Shown piece by piece: positions 40,916 through 50,477 of a stretch of 64,000 nt of DNA. The DNA is taken from NCBI RefSeq assembly GCF_900115435.1, contig NZ_FOWK01000003.1:310001-374000 (forward strand), read 5' to 3'. The translations under genes and the position numbers were made by a program. This DNA comes from Prevotella sp. tf2-5 (GTDB taxonomy: Bacteria > Bacteroidota > Bacteroidia > Bacteroidales > Bacteroidaceae). The number at the start of each line of letters is the position of its first letter. Within the stretch, counting starts at the first letter, position 1. The notes below the pieces were generated by a model, which made no database searches, was not told where the DNA came from, and was given only the letters and a program-made list of their open reading frames with translations.

Positions 40916-42907
40916 TTATCCTACATAATGGGGATTCAGCTCACGGTTGATGGTGCGGTTGCCGCCGACGCAACGCTCCAGCTCTGCGAACTTACCGTCT
41001 GAGAGGAGGATGACGAGGATGTAGTCACCAACCTTGGTAGGCTCCCACGCCTCCTTGATCTTCTCAAACTTGCCTGACTTGGCGATTGTTGACGGATGGG
41101 TCTCGTCACCGATCTCGATACAGTAGGCGACACCGTTCTTGGCACCAGTGATATCGGTGATCGCTGTCGCCTCGGTATTGACACCTGTGATCTGCCAGAA
41201 TCCATTGCCGGCGTCAACAGTCGTCGCGTCAGCGGCGATGTCGGCGGCGAAGAGGTTAAGGAAGATCTGCTGCCACTGGTAGTCATTGGCGACAAGTTCC
41301 GCACGGCTGGAGAACTTGCGACCAAGGAAAGCAGCCGCGGTACCCTCTTTCCATGTGCTCCAGGCGCGAACCATCTCCATCTGCTGCTCCATCTGGAGAC
41401 CCATCATCTCTCCTGGCAGGAACTCCAGGAACTGGAGGTTGCCGGGCTCCTGCATCATCATGAAGGTGAGGTTGCCAAGGTACGGCAGCCAGATAATGCG
41501 AACATCGGTGTCCGGCACGATGTTGGCGTATGAGTTGACTCCGGCGAAGTCTGTGTCAAGATGGAACTGGGTACGGATGCACTTGAGCCACCAGGACTTG
41601 TGACGCTCGTTCAGGTAAAGCACCTTGCCGTCCAGTGTCTCATCCTCACCCAGATGCGACTTGATCTCGGCGACGAACAGCTGTACCGTACCGAGCATGG
41701 TGCTCTCGGTGTATGCGCGGAAGGTCTTGTCCGAGTCGTCGGTCACCAGCAGCTTGTTGCTGTGGATATAGTCAAGCAGGCGATAGAGGATACCGGTGGA
41801 TGCGGTCAGGTAAGAACCGGCGACACCGCTCTCAGGCTTCACGTAGATACCGCGCATACGGCGGATGTTCTGCTCACGCTGCGCCTCCAGGAGAGAGTTG
41901 AGCATCTGGTACTCAATCATGTTCCACTTGATAGGATCGCTGCCGGAGGTATTCAGATAGGCGATGTACTTGCGCTCCAGATCCTTCATCGGACCCCACA
42001 TCATCTTGATCATGGCGTCGTCAACGTAGCCGCGCTCGTTCTCGATCTTCATGCCGCCCTTGTAGACAGCACCCTCCTGCCAAGCCTGGGAAACCTCGTC
42101 GAAGAAGGCGTTGAAGATGACGTCGTTGTCCTGGATACCGTAGCGTACAGGGAAGAAGTCGGTCATCTTGACGGTAGAGAGGACACGCGCGATGATGGCG
42201 TCCTGGCGACGGATGGTGAACTGCGTTCCCATGTCGCCCAGATTGTCAACTCCAGCATAGTTGGTGGAGAACTTCCCCTCTGCGACAGCCTTCAGGTCAG
42301 CGGTCATCTTGTTCTCAATAAGGTACTTCGCACGCTGACGCAGAGCTGCTCCGTACTCGCTGACAGCCTTGCGGAACGCCTCTTGCTCGGCATTGGTAGG
42401 CTCGCCAAGGGCGGCAGCCATAGCCGGGTTGGCGGCGATCCTGTTCCAGCGCAGTCCCATGGAGTACATAGGAGCCTGGACACCGAACAGATACTCCGGA
42501 GTATTGCCGAATCCGTGGATGCTCACGATAACGGCGTTACCTTTCTGCTCTGGAATGTCAGCAGCGGGTTGGCGACTGAGGATTTCGATACGCGAACCGA
42601 GGTTGTTGATGGCAGTCACTATGTCCTGCTGGGTGGCATTACGCTCCCCCTCATCAGCAACGTTCTGCTCCGGCTCACCACCTGCCGCGAGAACGGCAGA
42701 GTAGATCGCATTCAGTTGCTTCTGCATCGCCTCGCTCTGAGCCTGCTCCTGCTCGGCGTTAATGTCGTCCTGCAGGGTAACCTGGTAGTCACGCTGGTAG
42801 CGTTCCAACACCTGCTGGAACTCCTCGTTTGTCAAAGCCTTGGACTCGAACTTGGAAGTGAAGCCAAGAAGCTCCAGCACTTTCTTTAATTTTTCTTTCC
42901 AATTCAT
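40916..42907 (-). CDS. Major capsid protein with N-terminal scaffold-like region
   Basis: The protein has 663 residues. Residues about 1-115 are helical and Gln/Glu-rich (VTLQDDINAEQEQAQSEAMQ), a delta/scaffold-like domain usually removed by the adjacent protease. The remaining part, with GTQFTIRRQDAIIARVLSTV and long strands, fits an HK97-type capsid subunit. It follows the protease gene by 22 bases. It is the largest head gene. Confidence 0.75.
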   Translation of the reverse strand: MNWKEKLKKVLELLGFTSKFESKALTNEEFQQVLERYQRDYQVTLQDDINAEQEQAQSEAMQKQLNAIYSAVLAAGGEPEQNVADEGERNATQQDIVTAINNLGSRIEILSRQPAADIPEQKGNAVIVSIHGFGNTPEYLFGVQAPMYSMGLRWNRIAANPAMAAALGEPTNAEQEAFRKAVSEYGAALRQRAKYLIENKMTADLKAVAEGKFSTNYAGVDNLGDMGTQFTIRRQDAIIARVLSTVKMTDFFPVRYGIQDNDVIFNAFFDEVSQAWQEGAVYKGGMKIENERGYVDDAMIKMMWGPMKDLERKYIAYLNTSGSDPIKWNMIEYQMLNSLLEAQREQNIRRMRGIYVKPESGVAGSYLTASTGILYRLLDYIHSNKLLVTDDSDKTFRAYTESTMLGTVQLFVAEIKSHLGEDETLDGKVLYLNERHKSWWLKCIRTQFHLDTDFAGVNSYANIVPDTDVRIIWLPYLGNLTFMMMQEPGNLQFLEFLPGEMMGLQMEQQMEMVRAWSTWKEGTAAAFLGRKFSSRAELVANDYQWQQIFLNLFAADIAADATTVDAGNGFWQITGVNTEATAITDITGAKNGVAYCIEIGDETHPSTIAKSGKFEKIKEAWEPTKVGDYILVILLSDGKFAELERCVGGNRTINRELNPHYVG

Positions 42908-42929
42908 AACCTAAAATTTTAAACTAACA

Positions 42930-43916
42930 CTAAATGGCACTATAAATAGAATTCTTCTGTTTGTTGACGTCAGACCACTTGCGACCGAGGTCCGAAGCCT
43001 CCATGGCGACATCGAGCAGGGTAGACTGCCCGTCGGCGAGACCGATCTCCAGCGCCGCTTTCGTGAAGAACGTCTCACCTCTCAGCACGGGGGCATCGTC
43101 ATCCAGACCGGCAAGCCGCTTGCGCTGTGACCTCACCGTGGAAAGGAAGCTGTCGTTCAACGGGTCAAGCACCTCCTCGATGTACTGTTTGGGCTTGCCG
43201 TCCTTGAGATTGTCGAAAACCTTGTTCTTGAGGTCCGACTTGGTAGCCTTCGCCTCGATGAGCTTGATACCCAGCGACTCGTAGTACTGCTTGAAGTCGT
43301 AGAAAGAGGTCATGGTTCCGATGCAGCCGACGAAGTCGAAGGCGGTGGTGGCATACACGCGCTGACCATGGCATGCGATGTTGTATGCCGCGGAGCACGC
43401 CTGCTCATACAGGGTGACGACAGGTTTCTGAAGGCTCCGCATCGTCTCGTCGAGGCGGTCGAGGTAGTACGCCTCTCCGCCGGGGGAGTTGACATGGAGC
43501 AGGTGACTCGTGATCTGCGGGTTCGCGTCCGCCGCAAGAAGGTCAGCCTCCAGCTGCTTCGACGAGAAGTAGTACCTGGAGGAAGCCGTGATCAAGCCCC
43601 AGACGCGGTGGTATGCGACGGAGTTGTCCGGAAGCTCAGGACTGTCGAAGTCATAGCCGACCAGTGACAGGGGACTGTCGGTCTGCTGCCTGGCAACGGC
43701 TCTGTCTATCATCTGCTTGATTTTCTCGAAGGCTTCCCTCGTCCGCTGATCATAGGTCTTTGTGTCGAAGAAAAACTGGGAGTTCTCCGGGATGTCCGCC
43801 TTGCCGGCGACCCTTGGGGGCTGCACGGGGAAGGCTGTGACCATCAGCTGGCGGTAGCCGTCGGTGGAGATCAGCAGCGGCATGTCACTGAGAAGAATAG
43901 TCTGCAGTTCATTCAT
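42930..43916 (-). CDS. S49/ClpP-like capsid maturation protease
   Basis: The protein has 328 residues. HVNSPGGEAYYLD at about 143 is the oxyanion-loop motif of S49/ClpP-fold proteases. ACSAAYNIACHGQRVYATT at about 175 carries the likely catalytic Ser. The Lys in EAKATKSDLKNKVF is the likely base of SppA-type enzymes. Immediately before the capsid gene, this is the prohead protease that processes the scaffold. Confidence 0.88.
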   Translation of the reverse strand: MNELQTILLSDMPLLISTDGYRQLMVTAFPVQPPRVAGKADIPENSQFFFDTKTYDQRTREAFEKIKQMIDRAVARQQTDSPLSLVGYDFDSPELPDNSVAYHRVWGLITASSRYYFSSKQLEADLLAADANPQITSHLLHVNSPGGEAYYLDRLDETMRSLQKPVVTLYEQACSAAYNIACHGQRVYATTAFDFVGCIGTMTSFYDFKQYYESLGIKLIEAKATKSDLKNKVFDNLKDGKPKQYIEEVLDPLNDSFLSTVRSQRKRLAGLDDDAPVLRGETFFTKAALEIGLADGQSTLLDVAMEASDLGRKWSDVNKQKNSIYSAI

Positions 43917-43972
43917 TGGGCAAATCGATTAATCTGCCCAAAGGTAATTATATATAATAATGTGGGAAAAGA

Positions 43973-44338
43973 CTACGAGACGAAGGGATTACGAACCGTC
44001 TCCGCCTTGATCCGCAAGGTGGCGGTGTTCAGGTTCAGGGATATGACCGCCCGGGCTGGCATCAGGATGTCGCCTATCGAATAGCTGCTGCCGTCGGAGC
44101 CGAAGACGCGTACTATACAACTCCGCTCGTGGCGGAAGAACCTGACTGTCGAGGAGTCGGGCGTGTCGATGGTCAGTGACTTGTCGCAGTTCCACGAGGT
44201 GCCTCCGTCGTCTACGGAGGGAACAGGCTCGATACTGAACGGCTGGTCGCTCATCACATCGAAGGATCCCTCCTCGAATGTTCCGGTCGTGGTGGTGATG
44301 ACCGGGATGAGCCGGATGTGCTGGGTAAGCTCTCTCAT
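43973..44338 (-). CDS. Small beta-rich hypothetical phage protein
   Basis: The 121-residue product has mostly strands (RLIPVITTTTGTFEEGSFDV) and no enzymatic motif. It lies just before the protease gene. A decoration or head-fibre role is possible from position only. Confidence 0.55.
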   Translation of the reverse strand: MRELTQHIRLIPVITTTTGTFEEGSFDVMSDQPFSIEPVPSVDDGGTSWNCDKSLTIDTPDSSTVRFFRHERSCIVRVFGSDGSSYSIGDILMPARAVISLNLNTATLRIKAETVRNPFVS

Positions 44339-44394
44339 AATATACTTTTTTCGTGACGAGAATATAAAGGATAAAACAGGTTGTTCGGTAAACG

Positions 44395-44928
44395 TTAATT
44401 CTTTTTAAAATTATGTCTTTTTTCGTATTTTCTGGGTTTTCTGGGATGCAGGCGCTGCCGGTAACGCTGGAAACTCTTCAGAAGGGCGTCCTCGGTGATA
44501 CTCTCCAGGCGGTACCGTCTTATGAAGTCCGCCACCATGTCCTGCTGCCTCACGGGACGACCGTGGTTCTCGTTGTCAAGCATCATCTGGTGGAACTCGT
44601 AGTTGAACTGACGGCGGAGGAACCTCTCTATGAGCTGGACCGCCACAGGCGAGAGGTAGTTGTAGTACGCGGGGTTCTTGACAGGTCCGTCCTCAGCCGT
44701 CCTCCTTGACGGAAGCAGGATCCTGAGGTTGCCGTCTGTCAGGAGAGGCTGGTCGGCACGACGCTTAGCCATATGCTCCCAGACACAGTGATAGAACTCG
44801 GAATTGTAAGGAATTCGGATTGCGCCATCCGTTCCGCCTTCAGCGAACTTATTTTTCGCATACTCGGCAAGATAGGACTCGATGCGGATGGTGACAATCC
44901 TGATTTGGGAGGCGTTTTTTTTATTCAT
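44395..44928 (-). CDS. Basic phage protein at the start of the head operon
   Basis: The 177-residue protein has a basic C-terminus (RQRLHPRKPRKYEKRHNFKK). The first segment MNKKNASQIRIVTIRIESYL and AIRIPYNSEFYHCVWEHMAK looks like a nucleic-acid-binding domain. It is the first gene of the head/packaging block; a -7 box (TATCTTTG, minus strand) lies at 44994-45001. Possible late regulator, but no family is recognised. Confidence 0.55.
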   Translation of the reverse strand: MNKKNASQIRIVTIRIESYLAEYAKNKFAEGGTDGAIRIPYNSEFYHCVWEHMAKRRADQPLLTDGNLRILLPSRRTAEDGPVKNPAYYNYLSPVAVQLIERFLRRQFNYEFHQMMLDNENHGRPVRQQDMVADFIRRYRLESITEDALLKSFQRYRQRLHPRKPRKYEKRHNFKKN

Positions 44929-44950
44929 ATGGGGAAACTCTGTTTTTTGT

Positions 44951-45420
44951 TCCTACCGTCCTACATTCCTACAAAAATATTCGGACTTCGATGCAAAGAT
45001 ATGAAAAATAATTGAAAAGAGTTATTTGTTAAACGAAAACTTTAATATAACAACATAAAAAAGTTATTCCTACATCATCCTTTTATCCTACAAATCCGGG
45101 GAAAAACAGGTGTTTCGTCCTACAATCCTCCTTTCCTACAAAAATATGCGTCATCCTACATCGTCCTACAAAATTCCTACATTCCTACATTTATATATAT
45201 AATATAATTAATATAAGTAATTAATTGATATATAAGTAGTTATGGTGTTTTGTTTTCAAAATGGAACGGAATGAAAAATACGTTTTGTAGGATTGTAGGA
45301 TTGTAGGACGCACTTTTTCCGAAAAATATTTTTCGTTTCTCTATTTTAAGGGTTTTTTGTTCAAATTTGGGGGTACGGGGGTTTTTCGCCTTGGACGGTG
45401 CGGTCAAAATGTAAAATTAG
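44951..45420. other. Iteron-rich AT-rich region, candidate phage replication origin
   Basis: About ten copies of TCCTACA or close variants lie at 44951-45189 in one orientation. Three inverted copies (TGTAGGA) lie at 45284-45309. Between them, 45190-45240 is an AT-rich tract. This lies between the primase-helicase gene and the late genes, the usual site of a theta-type phage origin. The same heptamer is repeated near the integrase at 7640-7667. Binding protein unknown. Confidence 0.65.
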
Positions 45421-45472
45421 AGTCAGACATGGGAAAGTGAGGAAAAACCTGCGGAAATTCCCTTGTGTTTCG

Positions 45473-45606
45473 TACCTTTGCGGTGTAAATTGGGGGAGTG
45501 TGTGCCTATTATATCAATAGGCAATAATCATGAGGGGATGAGGGGAGGAATAATAGTAACGTAGTCACAGGAAGAAGGGCAGCGTGTCGTCGCGACAGGC
45601 TGCCCT
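45473..45606 (+). ncRNA. Possible plus-strand small RNA with two hairpins
   Basis: TACCTTTG at 45473-45480 could be a -7 box, though no -33 element is clear. Downstream are TGCCTATT..AATAGGCA and, at 45577-45605, GGGCAGC and GCTGCCC framing TGTCG and CGACA. The second hairpin could also be a terminator of the primase operon on the minus strand. Confidence 0.3.
45577..45605 (-). terminator. Hairpin after the primase-helicase gene
   Basis: A GGGCAGC..GCTGCCC stem with an inner TGTCG/CGACA extension and one bulge lies ~40 bases beyond the stop codon. TTCTTCC follows on the minus strand, so terminator strength is uncertain. Confidence 0.5.
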
Positions 45607-45646
45607 TGGAATGGGAAGTATCAGGATGTGAGAATACGGGGATTTG

Positions 45647-48600
45647 TCAGAACGGGTCGCCGTTCCTCCAGACGGACTGCCCTGTGGCTTCCCGTGGGCT
45701 CTCAGGCTCCGGTTCCCGTTGCGCCTGGTCCCTGCGGAAGTCTATGTTGTACGCCTTCATGAACTCGTCATAGTCGATAATGACAGCCGACGTGCTGGTC
45801 TGCCTGGTCTGCTCGTCCTTGATAACCTTGTCAACCCTCGGGTCGAAGCGCTCCACCACCTCCGTCCACTCGAAGCGGCGGGAGGCGACCGTGCCTATGT
45901 AGGAGGGATGCGACCTCAGGTTCTGCTCGATGGTCGCCAGCGTGGACTTCTCGCTGTTGTAGCCGTTGCGGTCGAAGATGCTGAACGCCGCCTGCAGGCG
46001 CAGGAACATGATCTTCTGCCCCGGGCTGAAGGCGAACGTCCTCTTCTCGCCCCGCGCGTCCTTGCCGGTGACGCCCTTCGGGGTCTCAATGAGGAACTCA
46101 CGGCACTCCACGATCTTGCGGGTGTCGATCATGTTGTCTATGGCGGTGAAGAACATCGCCAGCTTGTCGGTGCTCCTGATGAGCGACAGCTGCCAGTTGA
46201 TCTTGTCCCTGGCGATCCTCATGAACTCGTCGTAGGTGAAGGGCAGGTGGAAATGCGAGTACTGCTCTATGAGCCTGACCATGCCGAGGAAGAGCGACAC
46301 CGTCTTCATCAGGCGGTCCCTCTCCCCGGAATTGACGACACCGTCCCTCAGCTCGTTGTAAGCCTGCTGGCGGAGCGGGCGGAAATGGTCCATCACGGCG
46401 GGACGCAGTGCGAGGACCTCTAGCAGCACGTTGGAGAGTCCCACCTTGCCGGGATCCTCGATCTCCTTCAGGCGGTCGAAGAGACGTGTGGACTCCAGGC
46501 TCCTGTCCTTGGGCTTGGGGACCTCGCAGATGACGACGCGGCTCATCAGGGCGTTGTCGTCCCGCTGCGGCATCTCCTGTCCGCACAGGATGACGGAGGC
46601 GAACACCTTGTCGGTCTCGAACTCCTTCCCGGAGCTCCCCTTGCGCTTCAGCTTGTCCTCACCGTCGTAGGTGATGGACTTCAGCGCCTGGAACTTGATG
46701 TCGCTGATGGTGGCGTTGTTGTACTCGTCCAGGACGATGGGCACGTCACGGAAGGCTGACATGTACGACTGCATGGCGGCGTCGGTGCCGAGGTTCAGGT
46801 TGAAGATGCTCTGGTGCGGACTGATGAACAGCGACCTGATGGACACGGCGATCTGCGTCTTGCCCGATGACATCGGTCCCACGAAGAAGGGGGCGGTGAA
46901 GAGACGGTCGATGCAGTGTATGTTGCTGCGGAACGCCGACATGAGGGCGAAGAGGATCGCCCACTTGCCGTTGTCGTTGATGGAGTAGACCCTGTTCATC
47001 AGGTCCGCCCACTCGTCGAAGGTGACCTGTCTCTCCTTGGGCACCTCCCGGTACACGAACTGCGATATCAGCTGGTATTTCTCCTGACGGCGCTTGTTGT
47101 CTATGTAGATGGTGGAGAAGGCGGGAAGGTAGTAGTTCCGCTTGTTGTGGGTGACCACGCCAAGCTCGTCGACCTGCTCGAACCTCATGGAGCCGCCCAC
47201 CATGTGGCAGATGCCGTTGGCGAAGGCGAAGAACTGCTCGTCGGGTCGGCGGTTGGTGCCCTCCGTCTGCTGGTTGCCGTAGACCTCGACCTCCGAGCAC
47301 ATCACGTACTTGTAGGACATCCACTCCCTGATCTTGCGCCAGTACTCCTCCTTGCCGTTCGAGAAGTTGACGCCCTCGTAGTTGATCAGCACGTCCTCGA
47401 TGGTCGACATCTTCAGCAGGGAGCGTGACACGACCTCCACATACACGGGGGTCTCGTACCTTCTGCGGTTGACCCTCAGCACCCTCTTGTTCTGGTCGAA
47501 GTCGTCATTGAAGATGTGCAGCAGGGGCTCCATGAAGAAGTCCCCCACCTGGATCATGCCGTTGCCGTTCTGGTTCCGGAACATATAGCACACGGGGGTC
47601 CCCTTCTTGTTCAGGCGTGGATAGAACTGGTACTCCTTCCACATCTGGGCGTAGTCAGGATTGTCCGTCACATAGTCCGGCGGGGTGTAGGGGTTGAAAT
47701 AGTCCTCCTCGTCCTCCAGCCCCTCGCTCATGGCGCTGACCTTCTGCTGGCTTTTCCGCTGCTGGACGAACGGCTTGCGGATATCGTCGAACTCACCCTT
47801 CGTCAGACCAAGGCTCTTGCAGTACTGGCTGCGGTTGATGGTGACGACGGTCTCCTCCACGTAGGCTGTCATCTCCACGCAGCGGGTCACCAGGGGGACC
47901 TTGTCCCCGTTGTACCTGTCAAGGAGCTTCCCGTGAAGACCTATGTAGTAGTCCAGGAAGGACTCGGTATGGTCCCCGCATGACATCTCGATGCGCGTCA
48001 CTCCGGAGCGGAAGACCAGGGACAGCGCCTTCAGATAGTCGCTCTCGGTGCCGTCGTCACTGACACAGCACCCTTTCTCGTCGGCGGCGAAGAATCCGTA
48101 CGCCTTGCGGAGACTGAGGATATCTGAGTCCGAGGGGACTCCCGCAATGAGGAGGATGGGGGTCTCGTCAAACTGGTCAAGGAAATCCTGCAGGCGGGAG
48201 GTGATGATGGCGGGCTGGTCATCGTCCAGTTTCTCGCGCAGCACGTCCAGCCCGTAGATGCCCGGCTTCATGGACACGCCCCCGTCAGCCGTCTGGGTCT
48301 TGACGGCTGCGCGGATCTCGCGAAGCTTCTCCTCCAGGACAGCCATCCTCACGCCATAGTCACGGGTCATAGCCTTCAGGTACTCGTTGCGGAGCCCCGC
48401 GTCCTGCACACAGGCGACAAGCCCCATGATGACGTTCCGTTTCTCACTGATCAGGTTCTCGTCCTTGCATCCGTGCGGGATAAGCATCTTCCGGAACGCC
48501 TTGGGGAACGACTCGGTGTAGTCCTCGAGCAGCTTTCCCGTCCTCTCCCCGTTCTCCCGACCGAACTCGTCGGGATCCTTTCCTTTCGGAAGACGGGCGA

Positions 48601-49588
48601 CACGGACGGTGCACCCTGCCTTGAGGAGTATCTCGGTGTTCTTCAGCGCAGCCTTCTGTCCGGCTGCGTCCGCGTCGTAGATCATGACGACCTTGTCGGT
48701 GAAGCGCATGATGAGCTTCACCTGCTCGGGCGTGAAGGCGGTGCCGGATCCTCCGATGACATTCTCCACACCGTAGCGGTACAGCGTCATCACGTCGAAC
48801 TGCCCCTCGACCAGATAGGCAAACCCGGTCTTGGCGATCGCCTTGCGCGCCTGGTAGAGCCCGAACAGGTTGCTCCCCTTGGTGAAAAGCGGGGTCTCGC
48901 CGGTGTTGACATACTTGCCGGAGCTCTCCCTCGGGGTCACCTGACGACCGCTGAAGCCGACGACGTTGCCGCGAAGGTCGTAGAACGGGAACATCACACG
49001 GTCACGGAACACGTCGTAAGGTCCCCGGTCAGACTCCGCGGCAACGCCCACTTCCTTCAGGATGTCAAGGCTGTACCCCTCCCTGGTCAGCCGCTCACAG
49101 GCGACATTGCCCGCGGGGGCATAGCCGACCCCGAACACAGTGAGCACCCTCTCGCCTAGGTCCTCATAGCCCCTGGCGGACAGGAAGGACGCCGCCTCCC
49201 CCAAGTGCGCCTGGTAGAACCTCGCCGCGGCGGCTATGGCGATACGGCGTGACTCACGCCTCTTGTATTCCTCCTCCTCGTCACCGGTCATCTGACGTCT
49301 GGGCATCTCGACGCTGTATTTCCTGCAGAGCCACTCGAGAGCCTCCATGAACGACAGGTTCTCGTGCTTCTGGAGGAACGATATCACGTCGCCGCCCTCT
49401 CCGCACACGAAGCACTTGAAGGTCTGGCGCACGGGACTCACCACCATCGACGGGGTGTGGTCGTCATGGAACGGGCACACGCCCTTGTAGTTCACTCCCG
49501 CCTTGCGGAGCGTCACGAACTCGCCTATCACGTCGACGATATTGGCGGCTTTCTTCACTTTCTCTATCGTGTCATTCAGACTCATCAT
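45647..49588 (-). CDS. Phage DnaG-like primase fused to a helicase/ATPase
   Basis: The protein has 1313 residues using ATG at 49588; the longer frame to 49798 overlaps the preceding gene and is Arg/Trp-rich. The zinc domain has C38, H41, C59 and C62 (CPFHDD, CFVCGEGG). A TOPRIM region at about 255-345 contains YLVEGQFDVMTLYRYG and DADAAGQKAALKN. Near residue 900, GPMSSGKT is a Walker A motif, and VPIVLDEYNN at about 950 a Walker B. It unwinds DNA and makes primers for phage replication. The N-terminal 100 residues are very like the host DnaG at 56801. It follows the preceding stop by one base. Confidence 0.9.
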   Translation of the reverse strand: MMSLNDTIEKVKKAANIVDVIGEFVTLRKAGVNYKGVCPFHDDHTPSMVVSPVRQTFKCFVCGEGGDVISFLQKHENLSFMEALEWLCRKYSVEMPRRQMTGDEEEEYKRRESRRIAIAAAARFYQAHLGEAASFLSARGYEDLGERVLTVFGVGYAPAGNVACERLTREGYSLDILKEVGVAAESDRGPYDVFRDRVMFPFYDLRGNVVGFSGRQVTPRESSGKYVNTGETPLFTKGSNLFGLYQARKAIAKTGFAYLVEGQFDVMTLYRYGVENVIGGSGTAFTPEQVKLIMRFTDKVVMIYDADAAGQKAALKNTEILLKAGCTVRVARLPKGKDPDEFGRENGERTGKLLEDYTESFPKAFRKMLIPHGCKDENLISEKRNVIMGLVACVQDAGLRNEYLKAMTRDYGVRMAVLEEKLREIRAAVKTQTADGGVSMKPGIYGLDVLREKLDDDQPAIITSRLQDFLDQFDETPILLIAGVPSDSDILSLRKAYGFFAADEKGCCVSDDGTESDYLKALSLVFRSGVTRIEMSCGDHTESFLDYYIGLHGKLLDRYNGDKVPLVTRCVEMTAYVEETVVTINRSQYCKSLGLTKGEFDDIRKPFVQQRKSQQKVSAMSEGLEDEEDYFNPYTPPDYVTDNPDYAQMWKEYQFYPRLNKKGTPVCYMFRNQNGNGMIQVGDFFMEPLLHIFNDDFDQNKRVLRVNRRRYETPVYVEVVSRSLLKMSTIEDVLINYEGVNFSNGKEEYWRKIREWMSYKYVMCSEVEVYGNQQTEGTNRRPDEQFFAFANGICHMVGGSMRFEQVDELGVVTHNKRNYYLPAFSTIYIDNKRRQEKYQLISQFVYREVPKERQVTFDEWADLMNRVYSINDNGKWAILFALMSAFRSNIHCIDRLFTAPFFVGPMSSGKTQIAVSIRSLFISPHQSIFNLNLGTDAAMQSYMSAFRDVPIVLDEYNNATISDIKFQALKSITYDGEDKLKRKGSSGKEFETDKVFASVILCGQEMPQRDDNALMSRVVICEVPKPKDRSLESTRLFDRLKEIEDPGKVGLSNVLLEVLALRPAVMDHFRPLRQQAYNELRDGVVNSGERDRLMKTVSLFLGMVRLIEQYSHFHLPFTYDEFMRIARDKINWQLSLIRSTDKLAMFFTAIDNMIDTRKIVECREFLIETPKGVTGKDARGEKRTFAFSPGQKIMFLRLQAAFSIFDRNGYNSEKSTLATIEQNLRSHPSYIGTVASRRFEWTEVVERFDPRVDKVIKDEQTRQTSTSAVIIDYDEFMKAYNIDFRRDQAQREPEPESPREATGQSVWRNGDPF

Positions 49589-49589
49589 G

Positions 49590-50072
49590 TCACTGTCCCT
49601 TTCCGTTAAGATCCTCAAAATCCTGTCCTGCCCCCGCCATCTCCTCATTGGAGAAAAGCTCCAGCTGGCGGGAGTCCATCGCCTCCTGCATGGTGACACC
49701 CAGGTAGTCCGCCACCCTGCAGTACTCCTCTCCCGTGATCTGCCTCCTTCCGAAGAACAGAAGCCAGTACCGGCGCTGACCGATGCCGACGGCTTCATAG
49801 AAAGCCCTCGACGGGGTGAAGTCCTCGAGGTTCCTGAACCTCAGCCTGAGAAGCTCGACGAGCAGGTTGCGCTTCACGGTGCGCCCGCCCGCCGTCAGTT
49901 TCTTGCGGAGGCAGTACAGACGGACGGCACGGGCGGTGCGCCCGAGGTGACCAGCCATCTCCTCAAATGACATCCTGCCGAAGTTCTGCTCGACGAAAGC
50001 AGTCTCCTCCTCCTTCCAGTGTTTCCTGGGCAGGATCTCCCTCCTCGTTGTTTTTACTCTATTGGTACCCAT
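49590..50072 (-). CDS. Phage DNA-binding protein with Myb/SANT-like helix-turn-helix
   Basis: The 160-residue protein has near its N-terminus KHWKEEETAFVEQNFGRMSF, EEMAGHLGRTARAVRLYC, the pattern of a Myb/SANT-like helix-turn-helix. The C-terminal part (RQITGEEYCRVADYLGVTMQ) is another helical region. It is coupled to the primase gene. It may regulate early genes or bind the origin. Confidence 0.6.
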   Translation of the reverse strand: MGTNRVKTTRREILPRKHWKEEETAFVEQNFGRMSFEEMAGHLGRTARAVRLYCLRKKLTAGGRTVKRNLLVELLRLRFRNLEDFTPSRAFYEAVGIGQRRYWLLFFGRRQITGEEYCRVADYLGVTMQEAMDSRQLELFSNEEMAGAGQDFEDLNGKGQ

Positions 50073-50461
50073 ACGTCCTCATATCTTTCCGGATCGTCAC
50101 AAAACACCTTGGCGTCCTCCTCGTCCTGCCACAATATCCTCATGCCGGTGCTGCGGGCGTAGTCCAGTTCCAGGTTCGCCCCGTCCGACTCCTTCCAGTC
50201 CTCCAGCATGTAGATGCCGTCGCACGTCCTGAGCCACTGCAGGTCGTAGAGCAGTATGTCCGGCAGGTTCTTCGGGATCTGCCGCCACTGGAAAGCCACG
50301 TCCATGGCTTCCTGGAAAGCCTCCGACGCGGGGTTGATAAACCGGCAGAATTCCGGGTTGAAGTGCCTCCCCAGCGTTTCCTCCGCCCTCTTGAACTTCT
50401 CGCGGACGGCGTCACTGATGGTCATTCCGCCGATCTTGCCGCTGATATATATCCTGTCCAT
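50054..50461 (-). CDS. DUF4406-type protein (nucleoside deoxyribosyltransferase-like fold)
   Basis: A 135-residue product is obtained from ATG at 50461: MDRIYISGKIGGM, the typical N-terminal strand and turn of DUF4406. The C-terminus (LLYDLQWLRTCDGIYMLEDW, GANLELDYARSTGMRILWQ) supports the family. DUF4406 resembles nucleoside 2-deoxyribosyltransferases, but catalytic activity is unproven. It occurs often in Bacteroidales phages near replication genes. Confidence 0.8.
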   Translation of the reverse strand: MDRIYISGKIGGMTISDAVREKFKRAEETLGRHFNPEFCRFINPASEAFQEAMDVAFQWRQIPKNLPDILLYDLQWLRTCDGIYMLEDWKESDGANLELDYARSTGMRILWQDEEDAKVFCDDPERYEDVWVPIE

Positions 50462-50477
50462 AATATCTACATTTTTT

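Noticed and set aside
44951..45309. CRISPR array suspicion for the TCCTACA repeats
   Set aside because: The repeat is 7 bp with irregular spacing and no cas genes; iterons are a better explanation.
49589..49798. 70-codon N-terminal extension of the primase-helicase
   Set aside because: It overlaps the 160-residue gene out of frame and has Arg/Trp/Ser-rich shadow composition; DnaG-type homology starts at 49588.
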